A stretch of 12,867 nt of DNA. Origin: Chloroflexota bacterium (GTDB lineage: Bacteria; Chloroflexota; Anaerolineae; Anaerolineales; DRMV01). The DNA is taken from NCBI GenBank assembly GCA_013153135.1, contig JAADFA010000015.1, positions 1-12,867 of the forward strand, written 5' to 3'. Positions 1 through 7,332 of this stretch are shown here, piece by piece. The translations under genes and the position numbers were made by a program. Every line of letters begins with the position of its first letter. Positions within the stretch are counted from its first letter, which is position 1. Under the pieces are notes generated by a model. That model ran no database searches and was not told where the DNA came from. It was given only the letters and a program-made list of their open reading frames with translations.

Positions 1-27
1 GAACTCGCCCCCATGTAGGGCCCCCTT

Positions 28-55
28 ATTATACAGGTCCGAGGCTTTTTCGCAA
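28..55 (-). promoter_or_regulatory. Possible leftward promoter at the window edge
   Basis: On the minus strand a perfect TATAAT occupies 33-28. A TTGCGA at 55-50 lies 16 bases upstream and matches four of six bases of TTGACA. It would drive a gene leaving the window on the left, divergent from the gene at 172. No gene is visible there, so the call rests on hexamers alone. Confidence 0.35.
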
Positions 56-87
56 ACCAGAAAATCGCCGAACGTTTATATCTCTCT

Positions 88-128
88 TGCACCCCCTTTA
101 CAAGACGCTTACAATTCGCGACTATTAT
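88..128 (+). promoter_or_regulatory. Weak candidate promoter for the gene at 172
   Basis: Two imperfect options are visible. One is TTGCAC (88-93), 17 bases, ACAATT (111-116). The other is TTTACA (97-102) with TATTAT (123-128), whose 20-base spacer is long. Either would put a start site shortly before the ribosome binding site at 158-167. The region upstream of the first gene must hold a promoter if the operon starts here, but neither option is convincing. Confidence 0.25.
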
Positions 129-171
129 GGAAGGTACGTAAGCAATCAATCCCAACTAAGGAGGTGGAACC

Positions 172-681
172 ATGCGCACTTTCCGCATGTTACTCATTGC
201 GGTCATCGGCCTGGTGATAGGCTATGTGGTCGGTGGCTTCTTCACCTTTCAACGAGCAACGCTGCTTATTCGCACAACACCGGCCTCACCGATTGTGGTT
301 GGGGCCTTCTACGATCGCGAGGACCACGCGCTGGTGTACCTGGTCTCCAACCCGGGTGCGGTGCCGCTGAAGGTGGTCAGCCACTCGCTGGTCTTCACGC
401 CGGGCGAGGCGAGCGAAGAACCCGCGTACCGGTTAGTTGACATCCCGGTCGATGTGGACTTGCCGCCTTTCCGCGTGGTGCAGGTGGTGCTGGACCTGAA
501 AGCCGGTTCGCAAGAGCTGTTGCCCGGCGACGTGCTCGCGGTCACGCTGAATTACACGCACCCCTTCTCGCCCGATCTGTACGCGGTGGCGCACACCACG
601 GTGGTGACCGAAGATCTGCTGCAAGGGACCGAAGCTATCCCGACCAGCACACCGCAAGCCACACCGACGCCGCAGGATTAA
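172..681 (+). CDS. Membrane-anchored extracytoplasmic protein, unknown function
   Basis: I do not recognise this 169-residue protein. It opens with a hydrophobic segment at about residues 6-24, preceded by Arg2 and Arg5. This suits an uncleaved signal anchor that places the rest outside the cytoplasm. The middle, about residues 35-150, alternates short hydrophobic strands with polar turns and looks beta-rich. The last 15 or so residues are rich in Thr, Pro and Gln, like the disordered tails of surface proteins. The start is well supported by AAGGAGGTGG at 158-167, with GGAGG seven bases before the ATG. It ends 16 bases before the next gene and both lie ahead of one terminator, so they probably form a two-gene operon and may act together at the membrane. 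The reading frame is secure but the function is unknown. Confidence 0.8.
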   Translation: MRTFRMLLIAVIGLVIGYVVGGFFTFQRATLLIRTTPASPIVVGAFYDREDHALVYLVSNPGAVPLKVVSHSLVFTPGEASEEPAYRLVDIPVDVDLPPFRVVQVVLDLKAGSQELLPGDVLAVTLNYTHPFSPDLYAVAHTTVVTEDLLQGTEAIPTSTPQATPTPQD

Positions 682-697
682 GTGAGGAGGGTTGATC

Positions 698-1246
698 ATG
701 TTTCGTGGTAAGCATTCTCTCTGGTGGATCTTGCTGCTCATCCTGCTCGTGATCCTGGTGCTCACGTGGTGGCTCCCCACCTTGCTGGTGGGCTTGCTGC
801 CCCACGAGATGGCCTTTGTCTTAGGCCTGCTCGGCTTCTTCTTGCTCGGCCAGGGTTACATCTGGGAGCTGGGATGGACCGCGTGGCTGCTACGTGCTTG
901 GCGTTCGGAGCGCCTGGGCCAAGATGAGGCGCAGACCCGGTTGGCGGATCGGGTCGGTGCGCCAGGCTTGCTCTGGCTCGCGTTGTGGCAGGCCTGGCAA
1001 CAGTCCATGTTGCCGCGACGGCTCTTGTTCTACAGCCTGGTCGGGTTCACGGGGCTGCTGCTCCTGGTGTTCCACTTGGTTCCCGTCATCCCGGCCAGCT
1101 TTTTGAGCGTGTGGACGGGCTTCTTCTTCGGCGCGGTGACCATTGCGTTCCTCACCTGGGCGCTGGAAGAAGCTATCGCGGACATGGCCGAAGACACCTT
1201 GCTGGCCGAGCCGCCGAAAGAAGCTGAATCCCAGGCCGCAGCATAA
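698..1246 (+). CDS. Four-helix integral membrane protein, unknown function
   Basis: The protein has 182 residues from the ATG at 698. A TTG two codons earlier (692) is possible, but GGAGG at 686-690 stands seven bases before the ATG and only one base before the TTG, so the ATG is preferred. Hydrophobic segments lie at about residues 8-32, 38-62, 108-130 and 135-157. A charged stretch between the second and third (about 66-86, Arg, Glu and Asp rich) and an acidic, Ala-rich tail (about 157-182) are probably cytoplasmic. Trp is abundant. No family motif was recognised. The gene follows the anchored protein at 172 by 16 bases and is followed by an intrinsic terminator, so the two are likely co-transcribed. 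Confidence 0.8.
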   Translation: MFRGKHSLWWILLLILLVILVLTWWLPTLLVGLLPHEMAFVLGLLGFFLLGQGYIWELGWTAWLLRAWRSERLGQDEAQTRLADRVGAPGLLWLALWQAWQQSMLPRRLLFYSLVGFTGLLLLVFHLVPVIPASFLSVWTGFFFGAVTIAFLTWALEEAIADMAEDTLLAEPPKEAESQAAA

Positions 1247-1260
1247 TGCATGAGTATAGC

Positions 1261-1294
1261 AACGGCCCCCGGCGTGCACCGGGGGCCGTTTTTT
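1261..1294 (+). terminator. Strong intrinsic terminator
   Basis: A perfect 12-bp stem, AACGGCCCCCGG (1261-1272) with CCGGGGGCCGTT (1279-1290), encloses a 6-base loop and runs into six T residues (1289-1294). It lies 15 bases after the stop of the gene at 698-1246 and between convergent genes. The minus strand lacks a T run on its exit side, so it should mainly end rightward transcription. Confidence 0.92.
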
Positions 1295-1335
1295 GCTATT
1301 GACCGTGAATCCCAGCCGGGCTCCAGAGGCCGAAT

Positions 1336-2235
1336 TTACGCCGCGACGTCGAGAGCCTGCTCCTCATGCTGACGCATCGTCTTGAACGCGACAATAGCGA
1401 CTTCGATCATGTCATCGCTGGGCGGCCGGGTGGTCAGTTTTTGTAGCCACAGGTTCGGTTTCACCAGCAGCCGCACCAGGGGATGGTCTACATGCGCCGC
1501 GGTGAATTTAAGGTACTCGTAGGCAATGCCCGCGATCACGGGGAGCAATAAGATGCGGCTGGCGAGGCGCCAGAACCAATCCAACGGCCCGAGCAGGCTA
1601 AACAGCACGACCGAAACCAGCACCAGAATAAGCAGAAACGCGGTCCCGCAGCGCGGATGCTCTTCGGGGAAGGGACGGACGCCGTCCACCGTCAGCGGGG
1701 CCCCGTGTTCGAACGCGTGGATGGTCTTGTGTTCCGCGCCGTGGTAGCCATACAGGCGGCGTATCTCGGGATTCAGACCGATCAACCCAACATACGCGAT
1801 CACAAGGAGCAGCCGCACCACGCCCTCGATAAGGTTCCCCAGCCAGGGCGATAGGTTCAGCCACCCTTCCACGCCTTTGCCCACAGCCGCGGGCAGAGCC
1901 ATAAAAAGCGCCAGGCCCACAACCAACGCGACCATGCTGCTCACGACCATGTCCCGCTGGCTCAGCGTTTCGCCGGAGCCCTCGGCCTGTACCTGGGCCG
2001 ACCAATGGAGGGCCTTGTAGCCCAACACCAGCGCGTCCCACAGGCCGATAACGCCGCGCACAAAGGGGATGCGCGCCAGGGGGCTGCGATAGAGCCGGCC
2101 CAGGGGTTCGACGCGCGTGCGAATGCGGCCATCCGGCGCGCGGACCGCGACGGCCATCACCCGGCGCCCGCGCATCATCACACCTTCAATCACGGCCTGA
2201 CCGCCGTACGCGGGCAGCGTGCGACGTTGGCTCAT
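1336..2235 (-). CDS. DUF1385 family membrane protein (YqhQ-like)
   Basis: The 299-residue product matches the DUF1385 family, whose Bacillus subtilis member is YqhQ. Visible signatures are the N-terminal GGQAVIEGVMMRG (residues 11-23), the central YHGAEHK (164-170), a CGT after HPR at 194-198, and the C-terminal PNLWLQKLTTR (260-270). Hydrophobic segments lie near 97-118, 136-154, 199-216 and 226-243, so it is an integral membrane protein with conserved His and Glu residues between helices. The family's biochemical role is not established to my knowledge. The start codon overlaps the stop of the upstream peptidase gene as ATGA (2235-2232 on the minus strand). That indicates one transcript and translational coupling. 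Length and motif order look complete. Confidence 0.93.
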   Translation of the reverse strand: MSQRRTLPAYGGQAVIEGVMMRGRRVMAVAVRAPDGRIRTRVEPLGRLYRSPLARIPFVRGVIGLWDALVLGYKALHWSAQVQAEGSGETLSQRDMVVSSMVALVVGLALFMALPAAVGKGVEGWLNLSPWLGNLIEGVVRLLLVIAYVGLIGLNPEIRRLYGYHGAEHKTIHAFEHGAPLTVDGVRPFPEEHPRCGTAFLLILVLVSVVLFSLLGPLDWFWRLASRILLLPVIAGIAYEYLKFTAAHVDHPLVRLLVKPNLWLQKLTTRPPSDDMIEVAIVAFKTMRQHEEQALDVAA

Positions 2236-3614
2236 GCCGCACCTTCTCCGAGCTCATAGAAGTAATGCACCAAGGCTTCCATGCCGCGATACCATGTAGG
2301 CAGGTGCTGACGCTCATTGGGACCATGCATCCCGCTATCGGGCAACGCGAACCCGGTCAACACTGACGTCATGCCGAGATGCTCCTTGAGCATAGCCACG
2401 ATGGGGATGGTGCCGCCGTTGCGGGTGTAGATGGGCTCGCGGCCCCAGGTGCTGGCCAGAGCTCGGGCAAGGGCCTGAACCTCGGGCGTGTCCACTTCGA
2501 CCATGACCGGCGGCGCGCTGGCCATCTGCTCTAGGGACCAGCGGATGGTGGGCGGCGCGTGGGTCTCGAGGTACGTGCGCAGGCTGCGCGCGACGCCCTC
2601 CGGGGTTTGATCGGGCACCAGGCGGGACGATAGCTTTGCCATCGCGTAGGCCGGGATGATGGTTTTGGATCCTTCCTCAATGAAGCCAGAATATAAGCCG
2701 TTGATCTCCAGCGTGGGTCGCGCGGTCACCCGCTCTAACACAGTATATTCGGGCTCGCCCCACAGTGCGGGCGCGCCGGCTGAGGCCAAAAAGGCCTCTT
2801 CATCAAAAGGCACCTGGGCCAAACGCGCGCGCTCTTCCGGCGTCAGGGGGCGCACCGCGTCGTAGAAGCCCGGCAGCGTAACCCGGCCTTCCGCGTCGTG
2901 CATCCCCGCGAGGAGCTCGGCCAACGCCTGCGCGGGGTTGTGAATCGCACCGCCATATGCACCTGAATGCAAATCGCGGCTGGGGCCGAAGACGCGCAGC
3001 TCAAAATACGCCAGGCCGCGCAGCGCGTAGGTAATGGTGGGCAAATCAGGGCCTTGCATCCCTGCATCTGGGTTGAGGCAAAAGTCGGCCTGAAAGGCTT
3101 CCCGATGGGCTTGCAAAACCCGGACGGCGCCGGGCGAACCGATTTCTTCTTCGCCCTCGAATAGAAACTTGAAATGCACCGGCTGCCCTGCGTGACGTAC
3201 GGCTTCGACAGCCGCGAGCAGCGCCATGACTTGCGCTTTCATATCCGCGGTGCCGCGGCCATAGGCGTAGTCCCCGCGCACCTCGAGGCGGAAGGGATCG
3301 GGTTGGTCCCATGCCGCGATGGGGTCGGCCGGCTGGACGTCATAATGGCCGTAGAGCAAAACCGTGGGCGCGTCGGCCACATCCGCGGGAAGGTGCCCAT
3401 ACACGAGAGGGTGCACGCCCTCGGTAAAGATAGCCGTCTCCGCGCCCAGGTCCTTCAGGTACGCGGCCAGCCATTCGGCCGCGCGGCGCACGTCGGCCTG
3501 GTGCTCTGGTTTGGTTGAGATGGATGGGATCGCGACAAAGGCCGCGAGACGCTGCAAAAAGGCCTCACGATGGGCTTGCAAGTACGCAAGCGCGCGGTCA
3601 CGGGATGAGGACAT
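2232..3614 (-). CDS. M20 family zinc dipeptidase
   Basis: This 460-residue protein is an M20 metallopeptidase of the cytosolic dipeptidase type, which cleaves dipeptides or related amide substrates with two metal ions. The expected ligands and catalytic residues are visible in order: GHYD with His90 and Asp92, GTADMK with bridging Asp124, GEEEIGS with Glu156 as likely base and Glu157 as ligand, NPDAG with Asp183, and DSGMHGPNE with His430. The dimerisation domain lies between, about 195-310, and holds LHSG near 215-218. Length is normal for the family and no signal peptide is seen, so it should act in the cytoplasm. On the minus strand AGGAGG stands six bases before the ATG at 3614. It is the first gene of a leftward pair with the DUF1385 gene. 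The exact substrate cannot be told from sequence. Confidence 0.95.
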   Translation of the reverse strand: MSSSRDRALAYLQAHREAFLQRLAAFVAIPSISTKPEHQADVRRAAEWLAAYLKDLGAETAIFTEGVHPLVYGHLPADVADAPTVLLYGHYDVQPADPIAAWDQPDPFRLEVRGDYAYGRGTADMKAQVMALLAAVEAVRHAGQPVHFKFLFEGEEEIGSPGAVRVLQAHREAFQADFCLNPDAGMQGPDLPTITYALRGLAYFELRVFGPSRDLHSGAYGGAIHNPAQALAELLAGMHDAEGRVTLPGFYDAVRPLTPEERARLAQVPFDEEAFLASAGAPALWGEPEYTVLERVTARPTLEINGLYSGFIEEGSKTIIPAYAMAKLSSRLVPDQTPEGVARSLRTYLETHAPPTIRWSLEQMASAPPVMVEVDTPEVQALARALASTWGREPIYTRNGGTIPIVAMLKEHLGMTSVLTGFALPDSGMHGPNERQHLPTWYRGMEALVHYFYELGEGAA

Positions 3615-3674
3615 GGCGAACCTCCTGGCAAAGCCTTGGCCTGGGGCCCAGCAGGGGCCTCGAGCACTGGTATC

Positions 3675-3680
3675 ATTATA
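3675..3680 (-). promoter_or_regulatory. Minus-strand -10 box for the peptidase operon
   Basis: A perfect TATAAT reads leftward at 3680-3675. It would start transcription near 3668 and give a leader of roughly 50 bases before the peptidase ATG at 3614. No good -35 hexamer is seen at the expected distance. The site lies within the last nine bases before the divergent mobA start codon, so the two promoters must overlap or interfere. Confidence 0.5.
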
Positions 3681-3683
3681 AGC

Positions 3684-4337
3684 ATGAGTGCGCCATCTGC
3701 GTTGACTGTTGTGGTTTTGGCCGGGGGGCGTTCGCGGCGCATGGGCCGTGATAAGGCCTTGTTGCCCGTGGGGAACGAGCGGCTGCTGGAGCGGGTCGTG
3801 CGTCGCGTCGCTCAGGCCGGGCCTGTCCTGGTCGTGACCCGCCGCGCCGAGGATTACCCCTTCCTCACCGTGCCTCGAGTTCCCGACCGCTACCCCGACC
3901 GCGGCCCCCTGGCGGGATTGTACACGGGGTTCTCCGCCGCGCGCACGCCGTTGGTCGCAACCGTCGCGACGGATATGCCCTTTGCCAGCCCGCGGCTTTT
4001 GCGTTACCTGGCCGACTACTTGCTAGCGCACCCCGAGGTGGATGTCGCGCTCCCGGTCGACGCGCACGATATCCAGCCGTTGCACGCGGTCTACCGTCGC
4101 GAACTCGCGCGGGATGCCTTCGCGCGCGCGTTGCAAGGCCCGCGCGGGGCCATCCGCGATGCCTTCGCCCACCTGCGCGTGGCCCGGCTCCCAGCTGAAC
4201 AGCTACGTGCGGCCCTGGGCCCCGAGTGCCAGCCTGCGCGCGCGTTCTGGAATGTGAACACCCCCGAGGCGTATCACGCGCTGCTGCGTTGGCTCCAGGG
4301 CGACCGCACACAACCCACACCTTGGGAGGAGGCCTAA
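3684..4337 (+). CDS. mobA: Molybdenum cofactor guanylyltransferase MobA
   Basis: MobA transfers GMP from GTP to molybdopterin-bound molybdenum to form the guanine dinucleotide cofactor of DMSO-reductase-type enzymes. The product has 217 residues from the ATG at 3684. The nucleotide-binding signature LAGGRSRRMGRDKAL spans residues 12-26, the Mg-binding Asp97 lies in ATDMP (95-99), PLHAVYRR spans 132-139, and FWNVNTPE spans 188-195. These are hallmarks of the MobA type of NTP transferase and not of MobB. The frame stays open upstream to a TTG at 3636, but the signature starts normally from 3684. No Shine-Dalgarno site precedes 3684, whereas a TATCAT lies at 3671-3676, so a leaderless transcript is possible. 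One base separates its stop from csaA. No molybdoenzyme gene is in view. Confidence 0.93.
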   Translation: MSAPSALTVVVLAGGRSRRMGRDKALLPVGNERLLERVVRRVAQAGPVLVVTRRAEDYPFLTVPRVPDRYPDRGPLAGLYTGFSAARTPLVATVATDMPFASPRLLRYLADYLLAHPEVDVALPVDAHDIQPLHAVYRRELARDAFARALQGPRGAIRDAFAHLRVARLPAEQLRAALGPECQPARAFWNVNTPEAYHALLRWLQGDRTQPTPWEEA

Positions 4338-4338
4338 C

Positions 4339-4689
4339 ATGGTTCAAGAAAAACCGACCATTACGTGGGATGACTTTGATAAGGTAGCTATGCGGGTCGG
4401 CCGTATCGTGCGGGTCGAGCCCTTCCCCGAAGCGCGAAAACCGGCTTACAAGCTGTGGATCGACTTTGGCCCGTATGGCATCAAAAAATCCTCCGCCCAA
4501 CTACCCAAGTGGTACCCTGACCCGGACGCGCTGGTGGGACGCTTGATCGTGGCTGTGACCAACTTCCCGCCCAAGCAAATCGGGCCGTTCATGTCTGAGG
4601 TGCTGGTCCTGGGGGCTATCCAGTCCGACGGCCGGGTGGTGCTCCTGCAGCCCGACGGCGAGAGCGAGCTGGGCGCGCCCATTGCCTGA
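4339..4689 (+). CDS. csaA: CsaA-type tRNA-binding protein
   Basis: The 116-residue protein is a stand-alone tRNA-binding domain (OB fold) of the CsaA family, dimeric proteins reported to bind tRNA and to show chaperone or export-related activity. It shows the CsaA order: an N-terminal helix with ITWDDFDKV, then MRVGRIV (residues 18-24), the family motif FPEARKPAYKL (29-39), IDFGPYGIKKSSAQ (41-54), and VTNFPPKQIGPFMSEVLVLG (73-92). Its length equals that of CsaA and is far shorter than MetRS or PheT, where the same domain is fused. GGGAGGAGG at 4324-4332 inside the end of mobA stands six bases before the ATG, and only one base separates the genes. The two are therefore surely co-transcribed, although no functional link between them is known to me. 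Confidence 0.94.
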   Translation: MVQEKPTITWDDFDKVAMRVGRIVRVEPFPEARKPAYKLWIDFGPYGIKKSSAQLPKWYPDPDALVGRLIVAVTNFPPKQIGPFMSEVLVLGAIQSDGRVVLLQPDGESELGAPIA

Positions 4690-4736
4690 GCGCGCCGACG
4701 CACGCCAGCAAAGCACCTGAAGGGAGGAAAGAGCGC

Positions 4737-5759
4737 ATGTCGCCAACGACAGCTTCGCGCGTCGTATTCGAGCAGTTCACCAGCCAGGCTCTGGCCGATA
4801 ATCCTTTGGGCGACCCCAGTACCCGTACCGTGCCGGTTTATTTGCCGCCGGGGTATGACCAGGAGCCCGACCGACGCTATCCCGTGATTTATATCCTCGC
4901 GGGCTTCGGAAGCCGCGGGTTGGCTTTGCTCAACGATTTCCTCTGGGAAGAAAACATCCAGCAACGTCTGGATCGGCTTATTGCCCAAGGCGACTTGCCA
5001 CCGGTTATCGCGGTGCTCCCGGATGCGAGCACGCGCTACGGCGGATCGCAATACCTCAATTCCAGCGCGTTGGGCCGCTACGAGGACCACATCCTGGAGC
5101 TGGTCGAGGCCATCGACGCGCGCTACCGCACCCTGCCCGACCCCGCGCACCGGGCCATTATGGGCCACTCCTCGGGTGGGTACGGCGCGATCACCCTGGC
5201 CATGAAGCATCCCGACCGCTTCGGCCTGGTTGCCGACCACGCGGGGGATAAGTACTTTGAGCTCGCGTACCAGCCCGACTTCCCTAAACTCTTGCGCTTT
5301 TTCTTGCAACACGGTTGGGAAGGGGTGCGCGCGCTGCTCGCGGACCCAGGCGCGTATCAGCCCAAGGATGGGCTCTTTTTCGCGACGTTGAACTTGCTTG
5401 CGATGTCGGCCGCGTATTCGCCCAACCCGTACGCGGAGTTGGGGTTTGATTTGCCCCTTGACCCCGAAACCGGCGCGCTACGACCTGAAGTTTGGGCGCG
5501 CTGGCAGGCTCATGACCCGATTCACCTGGTCGGTGTTTATCGCGAGGCCCTGGCGTCGCTGCGTTTTCTTTATTTGGACTGTGGTCTGTACGACGAATAT
5601 AACTTGCTTTACGGCGCACGGCAGATGAACCAGCGTTTGACCGCATACGGCATCGCACATGTGTACGAGGAATTCCCGGGCGGGCACCGAGGGACTAAGT
5701 ATCGGTTTGACGTAAGTCTGCGCCTGATGGGCGCGCTGTGGAAGGATGAAGGACTATGA
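4737..5759 (+). CDS. Putative esterase, alpha/beta hydrolase fold (esterase D type)
   Basis: The 340-residue protein resembles the putative esterase family that includes esterase D/S-formylglutathione hydrolase and enterochelin esterase-like enzymes. Visible features are VYLPPGYD (residues 34-41) and RYPVIYILAGFG (47-58), where the oxyanion region normally follows the strand. GHSSGG follows at 143-148, with nucleophile Ser145. The acid is probably Asp281 or Asp286 in the LDCGLYDEYNLLYG stretch, and GGH gives His317. No signal peptide is seen, so it is likely cytoplasmic. GGAGG at 4723-4727 stands nine bases before the ATG. Its stop overlaps the fetB start as ATGA. The substrate is unknown; the family covers thioesters, siderophore esters and acyl esters. 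A siderophore ester role next to fetB would be speculation. Confidence 0.85.
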   Translation: MSPTTASRVVFEQFTSQALADNPLGDPSTRTVPVYLPPGYDQEPDRRYPVIYILAGFGSRGLALLNDFLWEENIQQRLDRLIAQGDLPPVIAVLPDASTRYGGSQYLNSSALGRYEDHILELVEAIDARYRTLPDPAHRAIMGHSSGGYGAITLAMKHPDRFGLVADHAGDKYFELAYQPDFPKLLRFFLQHGWEGVRALLADPGAYQPKDGLFFATLNLLAMSAAYSPNPYAELGFDLPLDPETGALRPEVWARWQAHDPIHLVGVYREALASLRFLYLDCGLYDEYNLLYGARQMNQRLTAYGIAHVYEEFPGGHRGTKYRFDVSLRLMGALWKDEGL

Positions 5760-6484
5760 ACGCAACGCTTATCGCATGGCCGCAGTTGCTCTGGCTGGTG
5801 CCCCCGGTACTCTTGGTGCTATGGATTTTGTACCGCTGGGGGTTGGACTGGCTTCAAGCGGGCCGGGCCATGGTGGGGATGGTTCTGCGCCTTGTGGTTA
5901 TCGGCTACGGCCTGCGCTACATTTTCAACGCGCCCAACGGCGGGGTCATTTTGCTCGTGCTCAGCGTGATGCTCGGCGCGGCGTCGTGGATCGGGTTACG
6001 CACGTTGCCGGCCGCGGCCCGGCGTCGGGTACTCCCGAAGGCTTTTGGAGTGCTGGTGGCTGTCGGCGGCGCGATTCTGGCCTTGGTCAGCCAGGGCGTG
6101 CTGCGCGCGCAACCGTGGTACAACCCCCGGGTCCTCATTCCCCTGGGCGGCATGATCTTCGCGAACGCGATGAACACGCTAAGCCTAGGCGTGGAACGCC
6201 TGCACGCGGAATTGGCCGCGGGGCACGCGTTCATCCCGGCTCGGAACGCGGCCGCGCGCGCGGCGCTGATCCCCGTCATCAACAGCCTGATGTCCGTGGG
6301 ACTGGTATCCCTGCCAGGGATGATGACCGGGCAGATCTTGGCCGGGGTCTCGCCCCTGGTCGCGGTGCGTTACCAGATTATGGTTATGGCCATGATCTTC
6401 GCGGCCTCGGGCTTGAGCCTGGCCGCGCTGCTCGTGTGGGCCCGGCCTGAGCTTAGCGCGACGTTGTCGGAGGCCCCGACATGA
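5756..6484 (+). CDS. fetB: FetB-type iron export ABC permease (UPF0014)
   Basis: This 242-residue integral membrane protein belongs to the UPF0014/YbbM family. In Escherichia coli FetB pairs with the ATPase FetA to export iron and improve resistance to oxidative stress. The family core is clear: IPLGGMIFANAMNTLSLG (residues 128-145), then ALIPVINSLMSVGLVSLPG (170-188), followed directly by MMTGQILAG (189-197), and VRYQIMVM (204-211). About seven hydrophobic segments are visible, near 11-28, 38-57, 63-80, 97-116, 124-146, 171-195 and 205-228. The start lies in an ATGA overlap with the esterase gene and the end in an ATGA overlap with the next hydrolase gene. No FetA-like ATPase with Walker motifs is adjacent on either side, which is unusual because fetA normally precedes fetB. 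The partner must be elsewhere if this protein is active. Confidence 0.92.
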   Translation: MNATLIAWPQLLWLVPPVLLVLWILYRWGLDWLQAGRAMVGMVLRLVVIGYGLRYIFNAPNGGVILLVLSVMLGAASWIGLRTLPAAARRRVLPKAFGVLVAVGGAILALVSQGVLRAQPWYNPRVLIPLGGMIFANAMNTLSLGVERLHAELAAGHAFIPARNAAARAALIPVINSLMSVGLVSLPGMMTGQILAGVSPLVAVRYQIMVMAMIFAASGLSLAALLVWARPELSATLSEAPT

Positions 6485-7332
6485 ACCCCTGTGGCGGCTG
6501 GGTCCCCCTGCGTGAGGGCGTGACGTATTACGAACAATGGGTGGGCTCGGGCGATGGCCCCTGGGTCGGGCTCATCCATGGGTTCTCTGTGCCCAGTTTT
6601 GTGTGGCGGCGCACCGCGCCCGCGCTGGCCCAGGCGGGGTTCCGGGTCTTGAGCTTCGACCTCTACGGCCGGGGCGCCTCGGGCAAGCCGCGCGGGCGCT
6701 ATGACCTGGACCGTTTTGTGCAGCAGGCTTTGGAGCTGGAGACCGCGCTCGGGGTCACCATCGACGCGTGGGTAGGCTACTCCATGGGTGGCCCTATCGC
6801 GGCTGAGGTGCTCGCGCGCGGCCACGGCCGTGCAGGGATCTTCATCGCGCCTGTGGTCACCGGCGCGGTGCTCCCCTGGACCGTGCGGATCACCGGCTTG
6901 CCCGGGCTCGGCCCCTGGCTCATGCAGCACTTCGGCCCGCGGCGTATGGCCCAGGGCATTCGGCACGAGTTCCAGGGCCGCGCGGACGAGGACTATATTC
7001 AGCGCTACATCGCCCAGCTGAAGGATCCAGGCTTCCTGCGCGCGCTCGCGGAGACCGTGCGTGCGGGCATGCTCGGCGACCAGCGCGCGGTGTACCGACG
7101 TTTGGCCGCGCGCGGGGTGCCGGTCGCGGCGGTGTGGGGCCGCGAGGATCCGGTCGTGCCGCGCGACCAATTGGAGGTGTTGGCCTCGCTCCTGCCGCTG
7201 CGCGCCCGTTTGCTCGTGCCCGGGGTTGGGCACCTGGTGCACTACGAGCGCGCGGACCAGGTCAACGCGTTTTTGGTCCAAACGCTGCGCACGTGGCTCA
7301 CCGAGGCCTCGGCATCGGGAGGGCAGGCATGA
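6481..7332 (+). CDS. Alpha/beta hydrolase fold protein
   Basis: The 283-residue protein is a canonical alpha/beta hydrolase of the proline iminopeptidase/lipase-like superfamily. It shows the oxyanion HGF (residues 33-35), the strand FDLYGRGASGKP (59-70), the nucleophile elbow GYSMGG with Ser101 (99-104), the acid Asp223 in WGREDPVVP, and the base His251 in VPGVGH. A lid region lies between about 125 and 190. No export signal is seen. The substrate cannot be named from sequence. It sits between fetB and rsmA with ATGA overlaps at both ends, so it is embedded in the operon and probably made in fixed proportion to its neighbours. No Shine-Dalgarno site is obvious before 6481, which fits translational coupling. 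Confidence 0.92.
   Translation: MNPCGGWVPLREGVTYYEQWVGSGDGPWVGLIHGFSVPSFVWRRTAPALAQAGFRVLSFDLYGRGASGKPRGRYDLDRFVQQALELETALGVTIDAWVGYSMGGPIAAEVLARGHGRAGIFIAPVVTGAVLPWTVRITGLPGLGPWLMQHFGPRRMAQGIRHEFQGRADEDYIQRYIAQLKDPGFLRALAETVRAGMLGDQRAVYRRLAARGVPVAAVWGREDPVVPRDQLEVLASLLPLRARLLVPGVGHLVHYERADQVNAFLVQTLRTWLTEASASGGQA

Noticed and set aside
3636..3683. Upstream TTG start for mobA
   Set aside because: The nucleotide-binding signature begins at the usual distance from the ATG at 3684, and the extra 16 residues would overlap the promoter region.
4446..5312. Minus-strand open frame of 288 codons
   Set aside because: It runs antisense to csaA and the esterase, shows no family motif and crosses the gene border between them.
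6370..7281. Minus-strand open frame of 303 codons
   Set aside because: It lies opposite fetB and the alpha/beta hydrolase, both with clear family motifs. It has no recognisable domain and its composition is that of an antisense GC-rich frame.
7134..7328. 65-residue N-terminal extension of rsmA
   Set aside because: It lies wholly inside the hydrolase gene in another frame and lacks family similarity. The ATG at 7329 gives normal length and an ATGA junction like its neighbours.
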